From assembly GCA_035578905.1 (NCBI GenBank), contig JAQJVL010000127.1, positions 930,001-994,000 on the forward strand: 64,000 bases of DNA. Direction: 5' to 3'. This document shows positions 13,330 to 25,600 of the stretch, one piece after another (within the stretch, counting starts at the first letter, position 1; each line of letters begins with the position of its first letter). Source of the DNA: Stictocephala bisonia. Lineage: Eukaryota > Arthropoda > Insecta > Hemiptera > Membracidae. The notes under the pieces were generated by a model. The model worked only from the letters and a program-made list of their open reading frames with translations. It did no database searches and was not told the DNA's origin. Both the position numbers and the translations under genes were made by a program.

Positions 13330-13770
13330 ATTAGTAAGACACCCATCGTCAAGATATGGGTGAACATGAGGGTCAAATGAGTGTGATGAATGTAGATGAA
13401 CGAGTGTAGTCACTGCCTCTAACTAAAATCGACTGTTCCTTAGAAAGAGCGATTTACTAATAGCCCAATAGCCATTGCAACTAAGAAACTTACAGCTTTA
13501 CGTGGAATCTTAACCACATAGTGTTGATCTCATGTTCAGCTAACTGACAAGCCTGACACTCAGTTCTCCTTCCTACACAACATCTAAACCTCGACTACCA
13601 TCCAACATGGACACCCCAGACTTCTCTAGTAGTGTGCACGTCGATAGCAACCATTGAGTGGACGCCGTGTCGGTATTAATAGGATGGAACCTACTACATA
13701 CAATCTTCTCAACATTTTCACCCAAGAAGCTGGGTTACAACAGCACTGCACCACCTGTGCCGACTATTAT
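13330..13770 (+). repeat. Family A dispersed repeat, copy 2 (near full length)
   Basis: This is one of the most complete copies. It starts at 'aagacacccatcgtcaag', then 'gagtgtgatgaatgtagatg', 'tttacgtggaatcttaacca', 'ttcagctaactgacaagcct', 'gtcgatagcaaccattgagt' and 'caagaagctgggtta'. The reverse strand carries a tRNA-type B-box-like 'ggttcngattcc' element in better copies, mutated here. Confidence 0.85.
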
Positions 13771-15067
13771 TTATATACATAATCATATACACCATGCATA
13801 TAATATTTATTTTTAATATTATTTTTATCTTTAATGTCATAATGGTGTGAAATATTTTCCTTTTTTTCTAACACCTAAGAACAACAAAACTTTTAATATT
13901 TAAGAACATCTGTTACACCCTTTACATGAAAATAATTAAATAAATCAGCAAGAAGCAGGAGGAAAAATATTTGAATAGCAGAAATTTACATTGCAACTAA
14001 ATAGGAAAACTATACACGACAGTGTCATTTTACATTTGTGCTGTTTAAAGTACCATAACATATTAAATTCCTATAGTTTTTAGACAAGCGTGTATTAAAT
14101 GTATGTAAAATCCACCTAAACTGTTTTATTGCCGGAAGAGGAGAAGCTATATGATCAAGTACCTACTGAATTATTATTAGCAAGTATAATAAGTAATGTA
14201 TTTAACAAAAGCTGAATTTTTTTTCAATTATGTAATACCTATTTATTATTTTTATTTCTTCTGTTAATACATTTTAATAAAACATGATTCAAGAAATCCC
14301 TTGTTAACGTTAACTTGATCTGATATGTTTTAAAAATGTGGCTAAACTTTAGTTTAGAAAAGGAAACTTTGGAAACAAACAGCAATAAAAGTTGTCCAAA
14401 GTTAAGGTTCTCTGAGAGACAACACTGCTTTAGCTGTGGTTGATTCTAGTATGAAATAATAAACTTTAGAACTTTCTGGCGACGTAAAAAAGTACTAAAC
14501 AGTATTATTTTATCAGAGAATGAGTTTAGATTTGATGTTTTTATAAAGATCTTCTTTTATTCAATTACAGTATGTTTTGCGTATTGGTGGCTTGATAGCT
14601 AAAACTTGTTTACTGTGGAGACTCTGAGATCCAAGGTGCAACAATTCCAGTAATACAAATTGAGTATTGTTAAAATAATGTAATGAATATTTTTCTGGTT
14701 TAAGTGAAGAGGCAAACGTTTCCCAAATTCTGAGAATTTTCTTTATAGTTCTCACTGTTAATATATACAATATCTTAGAAAAATTCCAACTAAACTTAAA
14801 AACGGACTGTTCTTATTAATTTAAAAATACATATAAATGTCACTATAGTGCTTGTAATATATTTGCTTAGCTAATAGTTTTAATATTTTGGTAAACTATC
14901 GTTAGGTGTAAACGTGCAAAAAGATGTTTGCGTGGTTGGTAGTATAGTATATTGTGGTTTGGATGGTATGGCTATAGTTATAATGGGCACTGAATATTAC
15001 ACATATTAATTAATTTCTAGTCATTTATATTCTTAAAATGAAAACGTATATATAAATATAAAATAGG
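13771..15067. other. AT-rich spacer, nothing recognised
   Basis: No gene or repeat was identified. Confidence 0.5.
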
Positions 15068-15285
15068 AGAAATAATATTGGTTAAGTTACCTTTTTTTTT
15101 CCGTCAACAGTTCTTCTTTCATAAATGTGCTATGTACATTTCAAAGCGTAGAGCTTCATCATCAGGCTTCGAAAGCCTGATGATGAAGCTCTACGCTTTG
15201 AAATGTACATAGCACATTTATGAAAGAAGAACTGTTGACGGAAAAAAAAAAAAAAAAAAAAGGTAACTTAACCAATATTATTTCT
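15068..15285. repeat. Near-perfect 218-bp palindrome (inverted repeat with 3-base loop)
   Basis: Left arm 15068-15169 and right arm 15173-15285 are exact reverse complements except for the length of one homopolymer: about 9 T on the left and about 20 A on the right. The centre is 'ggcttcgaaagcc' with loop 'cga' at 15170-15172. No short terminal repeat typical of a known transposon was noted at the outer ends. Confidence 0.95.
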
Positions 15286-15955
15286 ATAATATAACAGTTC
15301 TGGAGGCTAATAAAACAAAATGAATAAAATAGGAGACTATAGATTTGGAAGTCACAGATCCAGGTTAAAGACCGTGTCAGCGATGGACTAAATGTTAGGA
15401 AGAGAAGCACCTTTACGTATAACATTGTTCATGTCAGAATAACATTTAGTTCGTCAGTGGTGGTACATTTTGGAACTAAGAACAACACATTATTCTAAGA
15501 TTTTTGACAATAACACTGGCCTTAAAGAGTTTTTCAGTTAAAATCGTTATCACTATTTGTAATACAAAAAGCTACGACTTTCCTAAAACAGATTACGACC
15601 ATCCCATAAAATTAATTTAACCAAATGAACTTTTATAACTAAAATCACTTTATGTACTTTCAGTTGTGAACTAACATGTTTAAATAATTCTGGGATTAAA
15701 TTTGTATCTTTAGTACAATGTTTAAAAAAGATTGTTGGCCAAAAGACAATATTAAAGTAAAACTTGTGTATAGAAGGCTAGTTATCGTTTCGTTACTTCA
15801 AACAAAGAATTAAAAAAATATCAGATAGTTGTAACTGACATTTTTTATGAATACATTAATATTTTGATAGATATAATATATACCATCGTTCAACTGAAAA
15901 TTCTATTAAGCACCAACTACAAATAATACCATAAATAATTTTTGAAAATAACATT
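15286..15955. other. AT-rich spacer, nothing recognised
   Basis: No gene or repeat was identified. Confidence 0.45.
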
Positions 15956-15959
15956 TCTA

Positions 15960-16165
15960 AACGATCTGTCAAGTCAGGCAGTAAAATTATTTTCTTGTCG
16001 TGAGTTCGATCCGGTGATATCGGTTAGTAAATCAGCCACTAAGGAAAAACAGCCCCATCTGTTTGTCACAAGACTGCCTTCAAACAACCCCCTGAGACTT
16101 CGACAATCTTCAGTGAACATCTGCCCACTTTTTATTCTTGCGTTATTTATTGTTTATTTTTTAAG
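15960..16165 (+). repeat. tRNA-derived SINE-like repeat, family F, copy 1
   Basis: A B-box-like 'gagttcgatcc' (about 16002) is followed by a body whose 3' part ('caatcttcagtgaacatctg' and on into 'cccactttttat') is identical with 19370-19402. A shared 3' end with a different upstream sequence fits a SINE family with 5'-truncated copies. Confidence 0.6.
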
Positions 16166-16599
16166 ACCTATTACGGTTTACTTAATATAAGTGTGTCATG
16201 AGATGGGCATCATTGCTTTAGGTGTATAGCTAGAGAAAATCTTTGTTGAGGTGAAGTATTATAAAGAGTTGAATTTTAATAATATGTTTTACTTTAAATT
16301 TTACATTTTTGTCAAATATGACAAAGTTGAATAAATGGACTTGTTTACTAATAATAATCGATAATTATATATCTAGGATGCAATAGATGTTAATATTACT
16401 AATATTCCTTAAGTACTTAAATAAAAACATAAACAATGATCATTTTAATATTGGTCACAGTTGAATAGCAGTTCAATCACATATTTCACCTGATGAATAC
16501 AGTTAAAAGAATTTGCTGTTGTAACTCAACTGTTTTCATTAGCAATACGCATATTATTTTTGTTTATAGAACTATTCAATTTCTCCCTTACATAGGTCA

Positions 16600-16810
16600 A
16601 GGTCAAATCATTCTTAGCTATGCTCATTGAATCGGTAATGCAAGCTAATAGAGGTCGATTCCAACCCCAATTATGTGGGATACACTAGGCTTGTAACTGA
16701 TTGCCAGCTTTAACGAAATTGATGGTCCTACAGCCTAATGGTAGTCAGGCTCTAGTTAGTTACAGCCAGCCATAGAGTGTCGATGTACATCCTAAAAATA
16801 ATAGTAACAA
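16600..16810 (+). repeat. tRNA-derived SINE-like repeat, family G (single copy here)
   Basis: An A-box-like 'tagctatgctcattgaatcgg' type segment and a B-box-like 'aggtcgattcc' lie about 30 bp apart, near tRNA spacing, followed by a GC-richer body and an 'aaaaataataataa' type tail. Only one copy is present, so the family assignment rests on structure alone. Confidence 0.5.
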
Positions 16811-17235
16811 CTAATACTAATTTTTGTTTTTAATTTTATAGTAACTATATGTTTAAATTAGTTATTAGTTAGTTATTGATTATTAGTTATTAATCAATTA
16901 GTTACTAATTAGTTATTAACGATAAGTAAATATTATCGTTTAGTAAACATGACAAAGCTAATAAAGTGTTTTCTACACTAAAAATATCTGCTTTGGCTTT
17001 TGAACATGCACAATCTGACATTATTTTAAGTGATAATGAATTAGATTGGCTAACTTTATTCATTTTTTTTTACAAAACTAAAAATAATCTATATTTTAAG
17101 ATATTTGCTGTTCAGCAATAACTATTTAGTCATAATTATAAATGGATAGATTTGATTGCAGATATGCTATCAGGCGAAAACTGCAAAAATGTGCTATAAT
17201 ATAAAACATACGAGAAAAATGATAAAGTATAAGTA
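16811..17235. other. AT-rich spacer with 'agttatta' reiterations
   Basis: Around 16855-16935 the motif 'ttagttattagttagtta' and variants are reiterated, a decayed simple repeat. Nothing else was seen. Confidence 0.5.
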
Positions 17236-17239
17236 ATAG

Positions 17240-17520
17240 TTTCCAGCGGCATGGACACTACTAGAGACGTCTGGGGGTAATGTTGGGTGGTAGACAGAGT
17301 ATGGATGTTGTGTAGTGGAGATAAGTAATTACAAGCCTTGTCAGATAGCTTAATACAGACCAATAATGTGTGGTTCAGATTCCACGTAAATCTATAAGTC
17401 CCTTTGATGCCTTGTCTATTAGGCCACTAATAAATAACTCCTTTCTGAGTGTAAGCCGAACTCAGTTAGAAACCAGACTACACAGGACATCCACTCATCC
17501 TAAACTCATTTGATCATTCA
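17240..17520 (-). repeat. Family A dispersed repeat, copy 3
   Basis: On the plus strand it reads the reverse complement of the family: 'ggacactactagagacgtct', 'ggttcagattccacgtaaat' (B-box region), 'ctgagtgtaagccgaactca', 'cactcatcctaaactcattt'. The distal part is missing. Confidence 0.8.
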
Positions 17521-18024
17521 TCATCTTGATATATGCGCAATGTTGTGTCTACGTCTATATCTGTGGATGATTCAGTTCTGTTTAAAGTGTCCATTGATGT
17601 ATGAGGGAAATATATGCCATAATACCATACATGACATATTTGCTTATCCTTTATGGAAGGATATATTACGTCTCTGTTATATGATAGGAGTCAGTTTTCA
17701 CATGAAGAAATCAAGTATAACCTGTTAAAAAGTCTACTATTTCATTTATTTATTTTTTTAAATTTATTTTATCATTATTACTCTGCTTAGATTTACCATT
17801 TTATCTCAATTATTTCTGTCCTTTTCTTACGACTTATCATATTTTCTACACGTTTCATGTTAAAAGTATACTAATTATCATGGTTTAGGTTTTTTTGATA
17901 AACTGAAGGTGTTGTTAGATGGCAGAACTTGAAACTTGCTGATGAGTAATCTACAATTTCAATGTTAAACTTAAGTGATGTCTTATTTTACCAGATGAAG
18001 TTATGGATAAGAATATATGTTATA

Positions 18025-18200
18025 TAACACAGAACCCATGGACCAACGGCTTAATGATGACTTCTGAACCACCAGTAACCTTGAAGGTGGCCTGCGAGCA
18101 AGGATAGAATCGCTCAGATGGCCATTCATCCAAGGAACAGCCAGGTTTGATGTTCCTTGACGCAGTAATCTTGCGATTACGTTGGAACCCTCTGGTCAAG
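18025..18200 (-). repeat. SINE family B, copy 2 (partial, diverged)
   Basis: The reverse strand contains 'ggttcagaagtcat' and 'attaagccgttggtcc', matching the body of the copies at 10.0 and 53.4 kb. The remainder is too diverged to align by eye. Confidence 0.5.
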
Positions 18201-19340
18201 GACACTGGGTATATTATCTGCATTATTGTTATTACTATTTGTTTTACTTTGAAATCTACTGAGGTGTTACAAAATATGATTAGATAGACCATAACTAAAT
18301 ACTACTGTACAAATTACTTTTTTGTTTCGTGTTTTAGAGTTCGTTCTAAAATTAAACACTGTCACTTAATTAACATAGCCATAAATAAACTATATTCACC
18401 ATTCCAATTAAACTCCTAGCCCCTATATTAGTTTGTTTCTAGTTGCATGCACATTGTTATTTGCAATGTATTTCTATCATGAACCGACTGAAAATTTAAT
18501 TAAATTCTAAGCCCTCGATTTAAGGAAGAAAATTGCATTGCTAAATTTAGTGATCATACTAACATAAATTATTTTTGTGATTAAGTACAAAAAACAATGT
18601 TTGTTAAATATGACAAAACTATATTTAATATATACTGGAAATAAATATATTTTGAGCAATTTATATTTAGTTGTAAAATCAATATTTAAATATATATAGT
18701 GTGTGTATTTTATGAATATTTTATATAAATATGTGTGCGTGCGTGTGAGTGTGTGCGTTTGTACGTGTGAATTGAACCAACCAACTTAGAATAGAACATT
18801 CAGTCCCACTTTTTAAACTTCTAAATATTCAACCCGTCAGAGGTTTATACATTTGTAAAGTACTGCAGATTTTCTTTAACATGAGAAATGATGATAAATT
18901 CTTTCATTCATTTAGCTTTAAAATAACAAACGTACGAAATCAAAAATACGCAGTTGTGCCAAGACCGAAGCTAATGGTTTTTCAGAAATATTATTCTTTT
19001 CTCTCACATCATTTGTTAAAACTTATTACCTCAAAATATAAAGTAATGTACTCGTAAGAATAAATTTAAAAGATTGTTAAGAGTTTTTTTTATAAATGAC
19101 TGCAATCCAGAACTGTTTAACGATTGCTTAACTTATAAAAGAAAGAAACATTTGTGTAAGTCTATTTGTACGTTGCGTGTGTGACGTTTGTGTAGTCAGT
19201 GTGAATAACAAAGTTTTTTATTGTGAGTTTTGCAAATCTGTTCTTTATGTTATTGGTATTGTTTCTCTTTATTATTGGTACACTATTATATTTTTTTGTA
19301 TGGACTTTTTCCTTACTTTTATTATTATTATTATCTAGTC
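18201..19340. other. AT-rich spacer, nothing recognised
   Basis: A degenerate GT-rich stretch lies at 18695-18770. No gene was identified. Confidence 0.45.
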
Positions 19341-19344
19341 ATAA

Positions 19345-19405
19345 TTACTAACAGGCCCCTGATTCTTCCACAATCTTCAGTGAACATCTGCCCACTTTTT
19401 AACGG
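19345..19405 (+). repeat. SINE family F, copy 2 (3' end only)
   Basis: The segment 'caatcttcagtgaacatctg' followed by 'cccacttttta' is identical to the end of the repeat at 15960-16165. Confidence 0.6.
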
Positions 19406-19499
19406 ATATATATAGTTTTTCAATATATTTTGTTAGTATTTATAAAACGTTTGTTTACCATATCATTAAAAATCAGAAATAAGTGTACAATAAATACAC

Positions 19500-19640
19500 A
19501 CAGATTACTGTAATGTAGTAGCGCCTGCTTACGCTGTGCGGCAATTGAGGTACAGTACCCGAATTGCGTTGGTATCTGAGAAGGCGCTCTCCCTGTAACA
19601 CTAGGGTAGTTGGATTAGGCAGTTAAAGCTTCAGTCAATT
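19500..19640. other. GC-richer segment of unknown nature
   Basis: It contains 'caattgaggtacagtacccg' and 'gaattgcgttgg', partly self-complementary, and is clearly less AT-rich than its flanks. It may be a fragment of an unlisted repeat. Confidence 0.3.
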
Positions 19641-19949
19641 TTATGTATGACCTATTCCAATTAAATTAAAAAAGCTAATGTTTAATATTACAAGATAACA
19701 CTGGTATTACGACAAATTAAAATGTAATACAAATAATCGATGGATGAATCTTAGATTGTGAAAATATAAATTATTATAATTTCAATGGGATTTGGTAAGA
19801 ATAGTCACGCTCATTTACTACAGTTATTAACTGTCCAATTATTACAATTATTTCAGTTATAAATACTTGTTATGGCCTTGCTGGTTTAAACTACACGCAG
19901 TCATTGAAATATGAAACAATACCACAAGATCATGCACTTGTTATGCTAT

Positions 19950-20020
19950 TTTTAATTATAATAATACGTGTTGGTAAACAACAATAAAAGTGACCGTTCC
20001 ACAACACAAATACCAGGTGT
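19950..20020. repeat. Segment shared with the foldback element at 61.8 kb
   Basis: 'ataatacgtgttggta' followed by 'aataaaag' and 'cacaacacaaata' matches 61835-61890. It may be the outer end of a second foldback element whose inner part is the 20.6-kb inverted repeat. Confidence 0.5.
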
Positions 20021-20336
20021 TTCTTTTAAAACGCAATCCTATTTACATGTACAGAAAATTAAGGTTTAAGGTAATAACAAGTTCATAGGTTAGTAGCCTT
20101 GGTTCTTCTCGTTCCTTGTCTATCAGCTGATTTACATTATGACATTATTGTTCACTTTATTTGGGTTTCCTGCAATGTTTTCAAGTTGAGTTAAAAAACA
20201 TTGCTTTAAGAAAACTTTTAAAAATGTGTCCAGATATTCACTAAATAGGGCAGAACATTGTATAAATGCTAATGGTGGTTTGTTTCAACACCAAATCTAT
20301 ACAAAAATGTCATTAAAATCATGTAATAGTAGTAAC

Positions 20337-20426
20337 GTATTTAATGTTATAAGATGTAAAAAACACTCCAGTAAATACATTTTTATTTATTTACTGGAGT
20401 GTTTGTTACGCTTATAACATTAAATT
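20337..20426. repeat. Imperfect inverted repeat, arms about 35-40 bp
   Basis: 'tttaatgttataag' (20340-20353) pairs with 'cttataacattaaa' (20411-20424), and 'aacactccagtaaata' pairs with 'tatttactggagtgtt'. The loop is short and A/T-rich. Confidence 0.8.
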
Positions 20427-20577
20427 ATATATCCAGTAAGAAACGAGCTTGAAGAATGATAGTAGTAACATATGTTAATAATAATAAAATGTGTTGTAAA
20501 TATAATTGGTCTGTAATTTTTATTTCAAAACATGGATTGCACTTTAAAATAAACACTCTGTATATTACAATATAAAC

Positions 20578-20706
20578 ACACAATGCACAATTATACTAAA
20601 AATAAGAACAAAATGCATAAATATTTTGGTGAGCGTGGTTCGCCAAAATGGATCACCATAATATTTGTGCATTTTGTATTTGTATTGTAGTATAATTGTG
20701 TTGTGC
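20578..20706. repeat. Foldback (MITE-like) element D, copy 1
   Basis: Left arm (about 20578-20632) and right arm (about 20651-20705) are inverted copies: 'cacaattatacta' and 'caaaatgcataaatattttggtga' against the reverse complement of 'caccataatatttgtgcattttg' and 'tagtataattgtg'. The loop contains 'gcgtggttcgcc'. The arms share sequence with the element at 61.88-62.14 kb. Confidence 0.75.
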
Positions 20707-20871
20707 TGAGTTCACTTGTACTGCACTGAATAATGGAATGCAATAGGTCAGATATTTCTATGTTAGTCAATAACATGGAATTACATAAGGATTTCAAATG
20801 CCCTTAAGCACTAAAAGAAGGAAATAAAGTTCAAAACACTAAATACTTAGAACACAATTCTATCATGATTC

Positions 20872-21046
20872 AGGTTTTTTTTTTTTTTTTTCTTCAATAA
20901 ACATCACCAGTTTAAAGGGGTCTACAAGTATGTGCGTGAACTTTATTCAACGAGTAAAGGACTGGTCGTTAACTTATATGGAGTTGGAACCCTGGAAATG
21001 CCTTCCACTGGCGGATTGCTCAACCACTGAGTCACTTCACCGGTGA
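20872..21046 (-). repeat. tRNA-derived SINE family C, copy 1, with poly-A tail
   Basis: On the minus strand it reads 'gtgactcagtggttgagc' (A box region), 'agggttccaac' (B box region), then 'agttcacgcacatac' and 'agacccctttaaa', ending in a T run on the plus strand at about 20875-20891, i.e. a poly-A tail. The same order occurs at 28240 (+) and 39310 (-). Confidence 0.7.
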
Positions 21047-21505
21047 AATTTGTATCTTCATAGTGCTATAATAGTGGCAATCTAATACAACAATAATTTT
21101 CACCGTAATTTTCAAAACCGGACATGTTTCAATTTAAAACATCAGTTTGGTTTTTCAAACGGTTTTTACTTATTGCCGTATGTATAAAGATATTCATGAA
21201 CCTGAGTAGATTTGGTATTTCAAGAACCTCCCTAGCCAGTTCTCTATATTGCCGTATAGAACAGTGAGCATGGAACAAGAGAGCTTAGCGACAAAGAGGG
21301 ACTACGGAAGCAAATTTGATTTTCGGTACAACATTTCAACTGTTGAATGTCTTTTTCACCCAGGAACACATGTATTCCCGAAATAGATCCAATATTAATA
21401 TAAGTTTGCTTTCTATAAAGCCTAATGTTGTTTCATATTTAAATAACAGTGTGTATATTGGCTTATTACACATTATTTATTACTTATTATTAATTATTCG
21501 TTACT
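21047..21505. other. AT-rich spacer with a low-copy repeat E segment
   Basis: The segment 21262-21322 ('acagtgagcatgg ... gcttagcgacaaagaggg') resembles 46540-46595. No gene is seen; a 63-codon open frame at 21316-21507 has no recognisable features. Confidence 0.4.
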
Positions 21506-21507
21506 AG

Positions 21508-21960
21508 GACATCGATCGTTTGTATATGAATGAGTATGAGGGGTGAATGAGTGTGATGAGTGTAGATGACTGAGTGCTGTCATGTTTACTAACTAAGGTC
21601 GGCATTTATTTAGAAAGAGGCATTTATTAATAGCCAAATAAGAGCTATAACATCTAAAGGACCTACAGTTTTACGTGGAATCCGAACCACATAGTATTGG
21701 TATGATTTTTGTTTAATTGAAAATCCTGATAATCAGTTATCTTCCCTACACAGCATCCCAGACATAGGACATTGTACAACCACCCCACATGGACATTGGA
21801 CACCCCCGTCTTCTTTAGTAGTGTCCATGTCGATGGCAACCATTGAGCCGACGCCAAGTCGGTATTCAGAGGACTGAGCATAGAACATATTTCCTACAAT
21901 ATCCTCAACACTTTTCCCCCAAGTACCTGGATTACAGCACTATGCTACTAGTACCAACCT
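21508..21960 (+). repeat. Family A dispersed repeat, copy 4 (near full length)
   Basis: It runs from 'ggacatcgatcgtttg' through 'gagtgtgatgagtgtagatg', 'tttacgtggaatccgaacca', 'gtcgatggcaaccattgagc' to 'acctggattacagcac'. It carries a small insertion in the 'ttttgtttaattgaaaatcctgat' region compared with copies 2 and 9. Confidence 0.85.
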
Positions 21961-23448
21961 ATTACTTATTTCAGAATCAGGACCAATAACCCGTATTACA
22001 GTTATATACAGTGAAATAAGTTTAATTGCTCATTTTAAACTGCTGAAAGTCCTTTAAGGGTGTGTACGAAGTTTGTTTTTATAATTTTATAACCATCATT
22101 ATGGCAAAACATTTACTGAATTATACAGTATAAGGTTGCGTGTAAATCTAAAATATAACGGTAGATTATTAAACATTAGTACTGTATAAATTATGAAATA
22201 TTTACTGAAAAAAAATAAAAAATATGGTTCAAAGCAATTTAAAAAAATAAAAACAATTAAGTAGCTGCAAACTCAAATTAATTAACAATTTTAAACTTAA
22301 GAATGTGAAAACTTAAGAATTATCTTTGCAGCTTTTATAACTATTAAAAGAGTAAATGCCCGAATAATTATAATTAAAACAAAATTTAATATATTGATAC
22401 AAAAAAGAAAACAATCATTAATTAGTATTTTTATAATAAAACTTGCTTTGACAATGCAGAAACTCAGTGGTAAAGGGTTCAGATTTGTATATACATTTTT
22501 AAGTCACACATTTCAAAAGAGTTGAGGGTGGTTATTTTCTCATAAATAAACCATACGTGTGGTATGTAAACTTGAAGTAAAGTGTGTATTTTAAAAAATT
22601 AATAAATATATAACAACAAAACGAAAAATATATATGTAGTTTAGGTACACATTGTAAAAGTACATTATACAGTAAAAATGTTTATATAAAATGAAATGTA
22701 AAAGAAATATTGTCTTCATAACTGTTAAATATTATATAATAAAGTACATATTATTACCTAATTATATTACTGAACATCTATGTTTATACATTACACTGTT
22801 AATTAATCTTCTTTATCATTTAATAATTCTAAGTTGACCTTTTTATAATTTATTAAAATAAAAACACATTTAAAATTCCCAAATTTTATTTTTATCTAAG
22901 CCACATTTTAAAAGCACAAGTAATTACTTGGGTCTTGGTAGGACAAAGAAAGTGCTTCCTTGCTTTTACATTGAGAGAGTCAGGTTCATTGGTACAAGGT
23001 GGCGTCCATTAATCTCGTCTTAGCTGAATTCATTTATTACCTTAGTGTCCATTTGCAAGATTTGAAAATATATTATATACATTATTTTATTTTATAACTT
23101 ACAAATACTGAACAAATAAACAAAGTAAGTAGTTCAAATCTCTATTTAAAATAATTACACTAACATAAATAAATAAATTGTGCCATTGATTTTCTTTGAT
23201 ATGAACTGCCTATTAAATATACAGTATATAAATGTACAAATCATGAGTAATGTAAATTGTTAGGCTTTTATACACTAATTGATATTTGTATACTTTCAAC
23301 CCATTACCAAATCATATCACCAACCACTCAAAAAATTTCCTAACTCAGTTATACTTTTAGATATTTATGATTTAAAAATGTTTACTGACCTGACACTTAA
23401 ATTATATTCGATTGAGGGTACCCAAATCGGTAAATAAAGGGAACGGCT

Positions 23449-23449
<1 letters not shown>
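21961..23449. other. AT-rich spacer, nothing recognised
   Basis: Very AT-rich, with no gene or tandem repeat. Confidence 0.5.
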
Positions 23450-23491
<42 letters not shown>

Positions 23492-23629
23492 ACTGTACTC
23501 GTGTACTGCATCCAAGCGGGCTCACGTATGTGAAAATATATTTCATCGATCTATCTGAAACAAAAATTAATTATTATTTTCACTCGTCATTAATGGAGTT
23601 ATTACTGTATTATTTATGCATTGTTAATA

Positions 23630-23630
23630 C

Positions 23631-23667
<37 letters not shown>
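23630..23667. repeat. (TAA)n microsatellite near the 3' end of the LINE
   Basis: About 12 repeats of TAA on the plus strand (ATT on the element's strand). It may be the LINE's own simple-repeat tail or an insertion in the 3' untranslated region. Confidence 0.8.
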
Positions 23668-23928
23668 TTATTTCCATTTTTTAAAGACAGTTTTAAGTAA
23701 CATTATAATAATTGGAAATTTAAACTGGTCACTATTACTAGTAGTGTGACCAGTAAAGAAATAAACATAAAATTAATAGCTTAGAAACTAATCATTCTAG
23801 AGTCTAGCATTACAAGAAAAAAAAATATAAAAGTCGCCACTGCGGTATCTTAAAAATAAACTTAATTAATGATAAAATTTATTATAAAATTTAAAAATAC
23901 TAAAAAAAACTTCTTGTTATATAAACAA

Positions 23929-25600
23929 CTAGACTACTGTATTAACAAAATGTATCTCATCTTTCAGTAGAAGCCAAATAATTGTGTTTTTACTAAATGA
24001 TTTCAAGTTTGAAATATTTTTTATTTTTATAGGCAGTTGATTAAAACATTTTGGTCCCAAATAGCTAAAAGAGTGACGAAAAATTGCTTTTTTAACCTTT
24101 GGTAACCGGAAATTTTGATTAGCAACATATCGAGTATTGTAATGTAATAAATTGTTTCCCAAATTTCCACTTCTAGTAAAAAATAATCTTAAAACTTTAA
24201 AAATGAAAAGATGTTGGACTGGTAAGATATTTAATTGCTGAAAAAGAGGAAATGAACTATCTCTTCTTGGTTTTTTTAATATTATACGCAAAAAATAATT
24301 TTGAGTTATTCTTAATTTGTCTATTAAATATTTAAAGGTGCCACCCCAGCACACCAGTCCATATTGCAATTTTGAGTGAATTAAAGCAAAATAAAGGGAT
24401 CTTAATAATTCCGAGCTGCAAATATTTCTTAAGAAATAAAACTTCCTAATGGATGCCCTTAAATTGTTATGCAATATAGTAATATGAGGTTCGAAAGTAA
24501 ATTTTTCATCAAGAGTAATGCCTAAATATTTAAAACTGTTTACTTTGCACAAGGTCTGACAGTTACATCTTCTTAAATCACAGGCTTCAGAATGAAATTT
24601 AATAGGAGAAGGTATATCGAAGCTATTAAAATCGAAATTAATATATTTTGTTTTGTTTACATTTACTATCATTTTATTCGCTAAACACCACTCTCTTAAA
24701 AGTAACAGATCGTGGTTTATATGTTCACCAAGGATATTTACGTTCTTATTGGAATAAAAAAGAGCAATGTCATCGGCAAATGCACTAATTTTTCCATGAA
24801 AATTCAATTTTAAAAGATCGTTTAAAAATATGAGGAACAATACAGCTGAGCTTACAGATCCTTGAGGCACACCACTCTCGACCAATTTAGTTGAGCTGTA
24901 ATTGTTACCAATCTTTACTTGTTGTTTTCTACCCACTAGAAAACTAGAAAACCAATTTAGAGCGATTCCTCTTATTCCGATGGATTCTAATTTGTTAATA
25001 AGAATTTCATGATCAACAAGATCAAAAGCTTTCTTGAAATCAACAAAGAGCCCACAAGCTTTAAGCCCAGAGTTGAGACTTTGGTAAATTTCCTCCGTAA
25101 CACTCAAAAGCGCATCCTCTGTTGATTTACCTTTAATAAAACCATACTGGTGATTACTAAAAAATTTTAATTTTTTTAAGTATTTCTGAAGTCGCAATAA
25201 CATGATTTTTTCTAATAATTTTGAAAAAATTGAGAGCACACTAATTGGTCTTAGATTATCTAATTTACTAGAGTTGTTATTTTTCAATATTGGAACAACA
25301 GAGCTTAATTTCAAAACTTCGGGAAAAATTCCACTAGTGAAACTGCTATTTACCAAATAAACTAATACAGGTGCAATTTCATCAACAATAAATTTTAATA
25401 ATTGTACACTTATATTGTCAAAACCACTAGATTTTTTATTTTTCAAACCTTTAATAATCATTTTAATTTCATCCTCAGTAGTAGGTGCCACAAAGAAGGA
25501 TTGCGGGTAGTGGTGCAATGGCGGGAGAGAGTGACTGATGCAACAGTATGAGGCCTGTCCGACTGAACCGAGATAAGGTAGTTGTTTATCTCCTCAGCGA
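23929..25600 (-). pseudogene. LINE ORF2, reverse transcriptase part
   Basis: This reading frame (about 529 residues from 25518) encodes the reverse transcriptase that copies LINE RNA into DNA at the nicked target. Visible RT motifs in order are 'SSGFDNIS', 'LRPISVLSIFSKLLEKI', 'FVDFKKAFDLVDH', 'GVPQGSVSSAVLFLIFLND', the catalytic 'FADD' box in 'ISAFADDIALFY', 'NKTKYINF' and 'FKYLGITLD'. The C-terminal tail after these motifs is of ordinary length for the Jockey group. It starts without its own ATG: the frame opens upstream of 25518 and overlaps the end of the endonuclease frame (25458-25600), so in an active element the two were one protein. The break lies near 25555-25575, consistent with one lost base or two added bases. 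All RT motifs are intact, so the damage is recent or limited. Confidence 0.9.
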
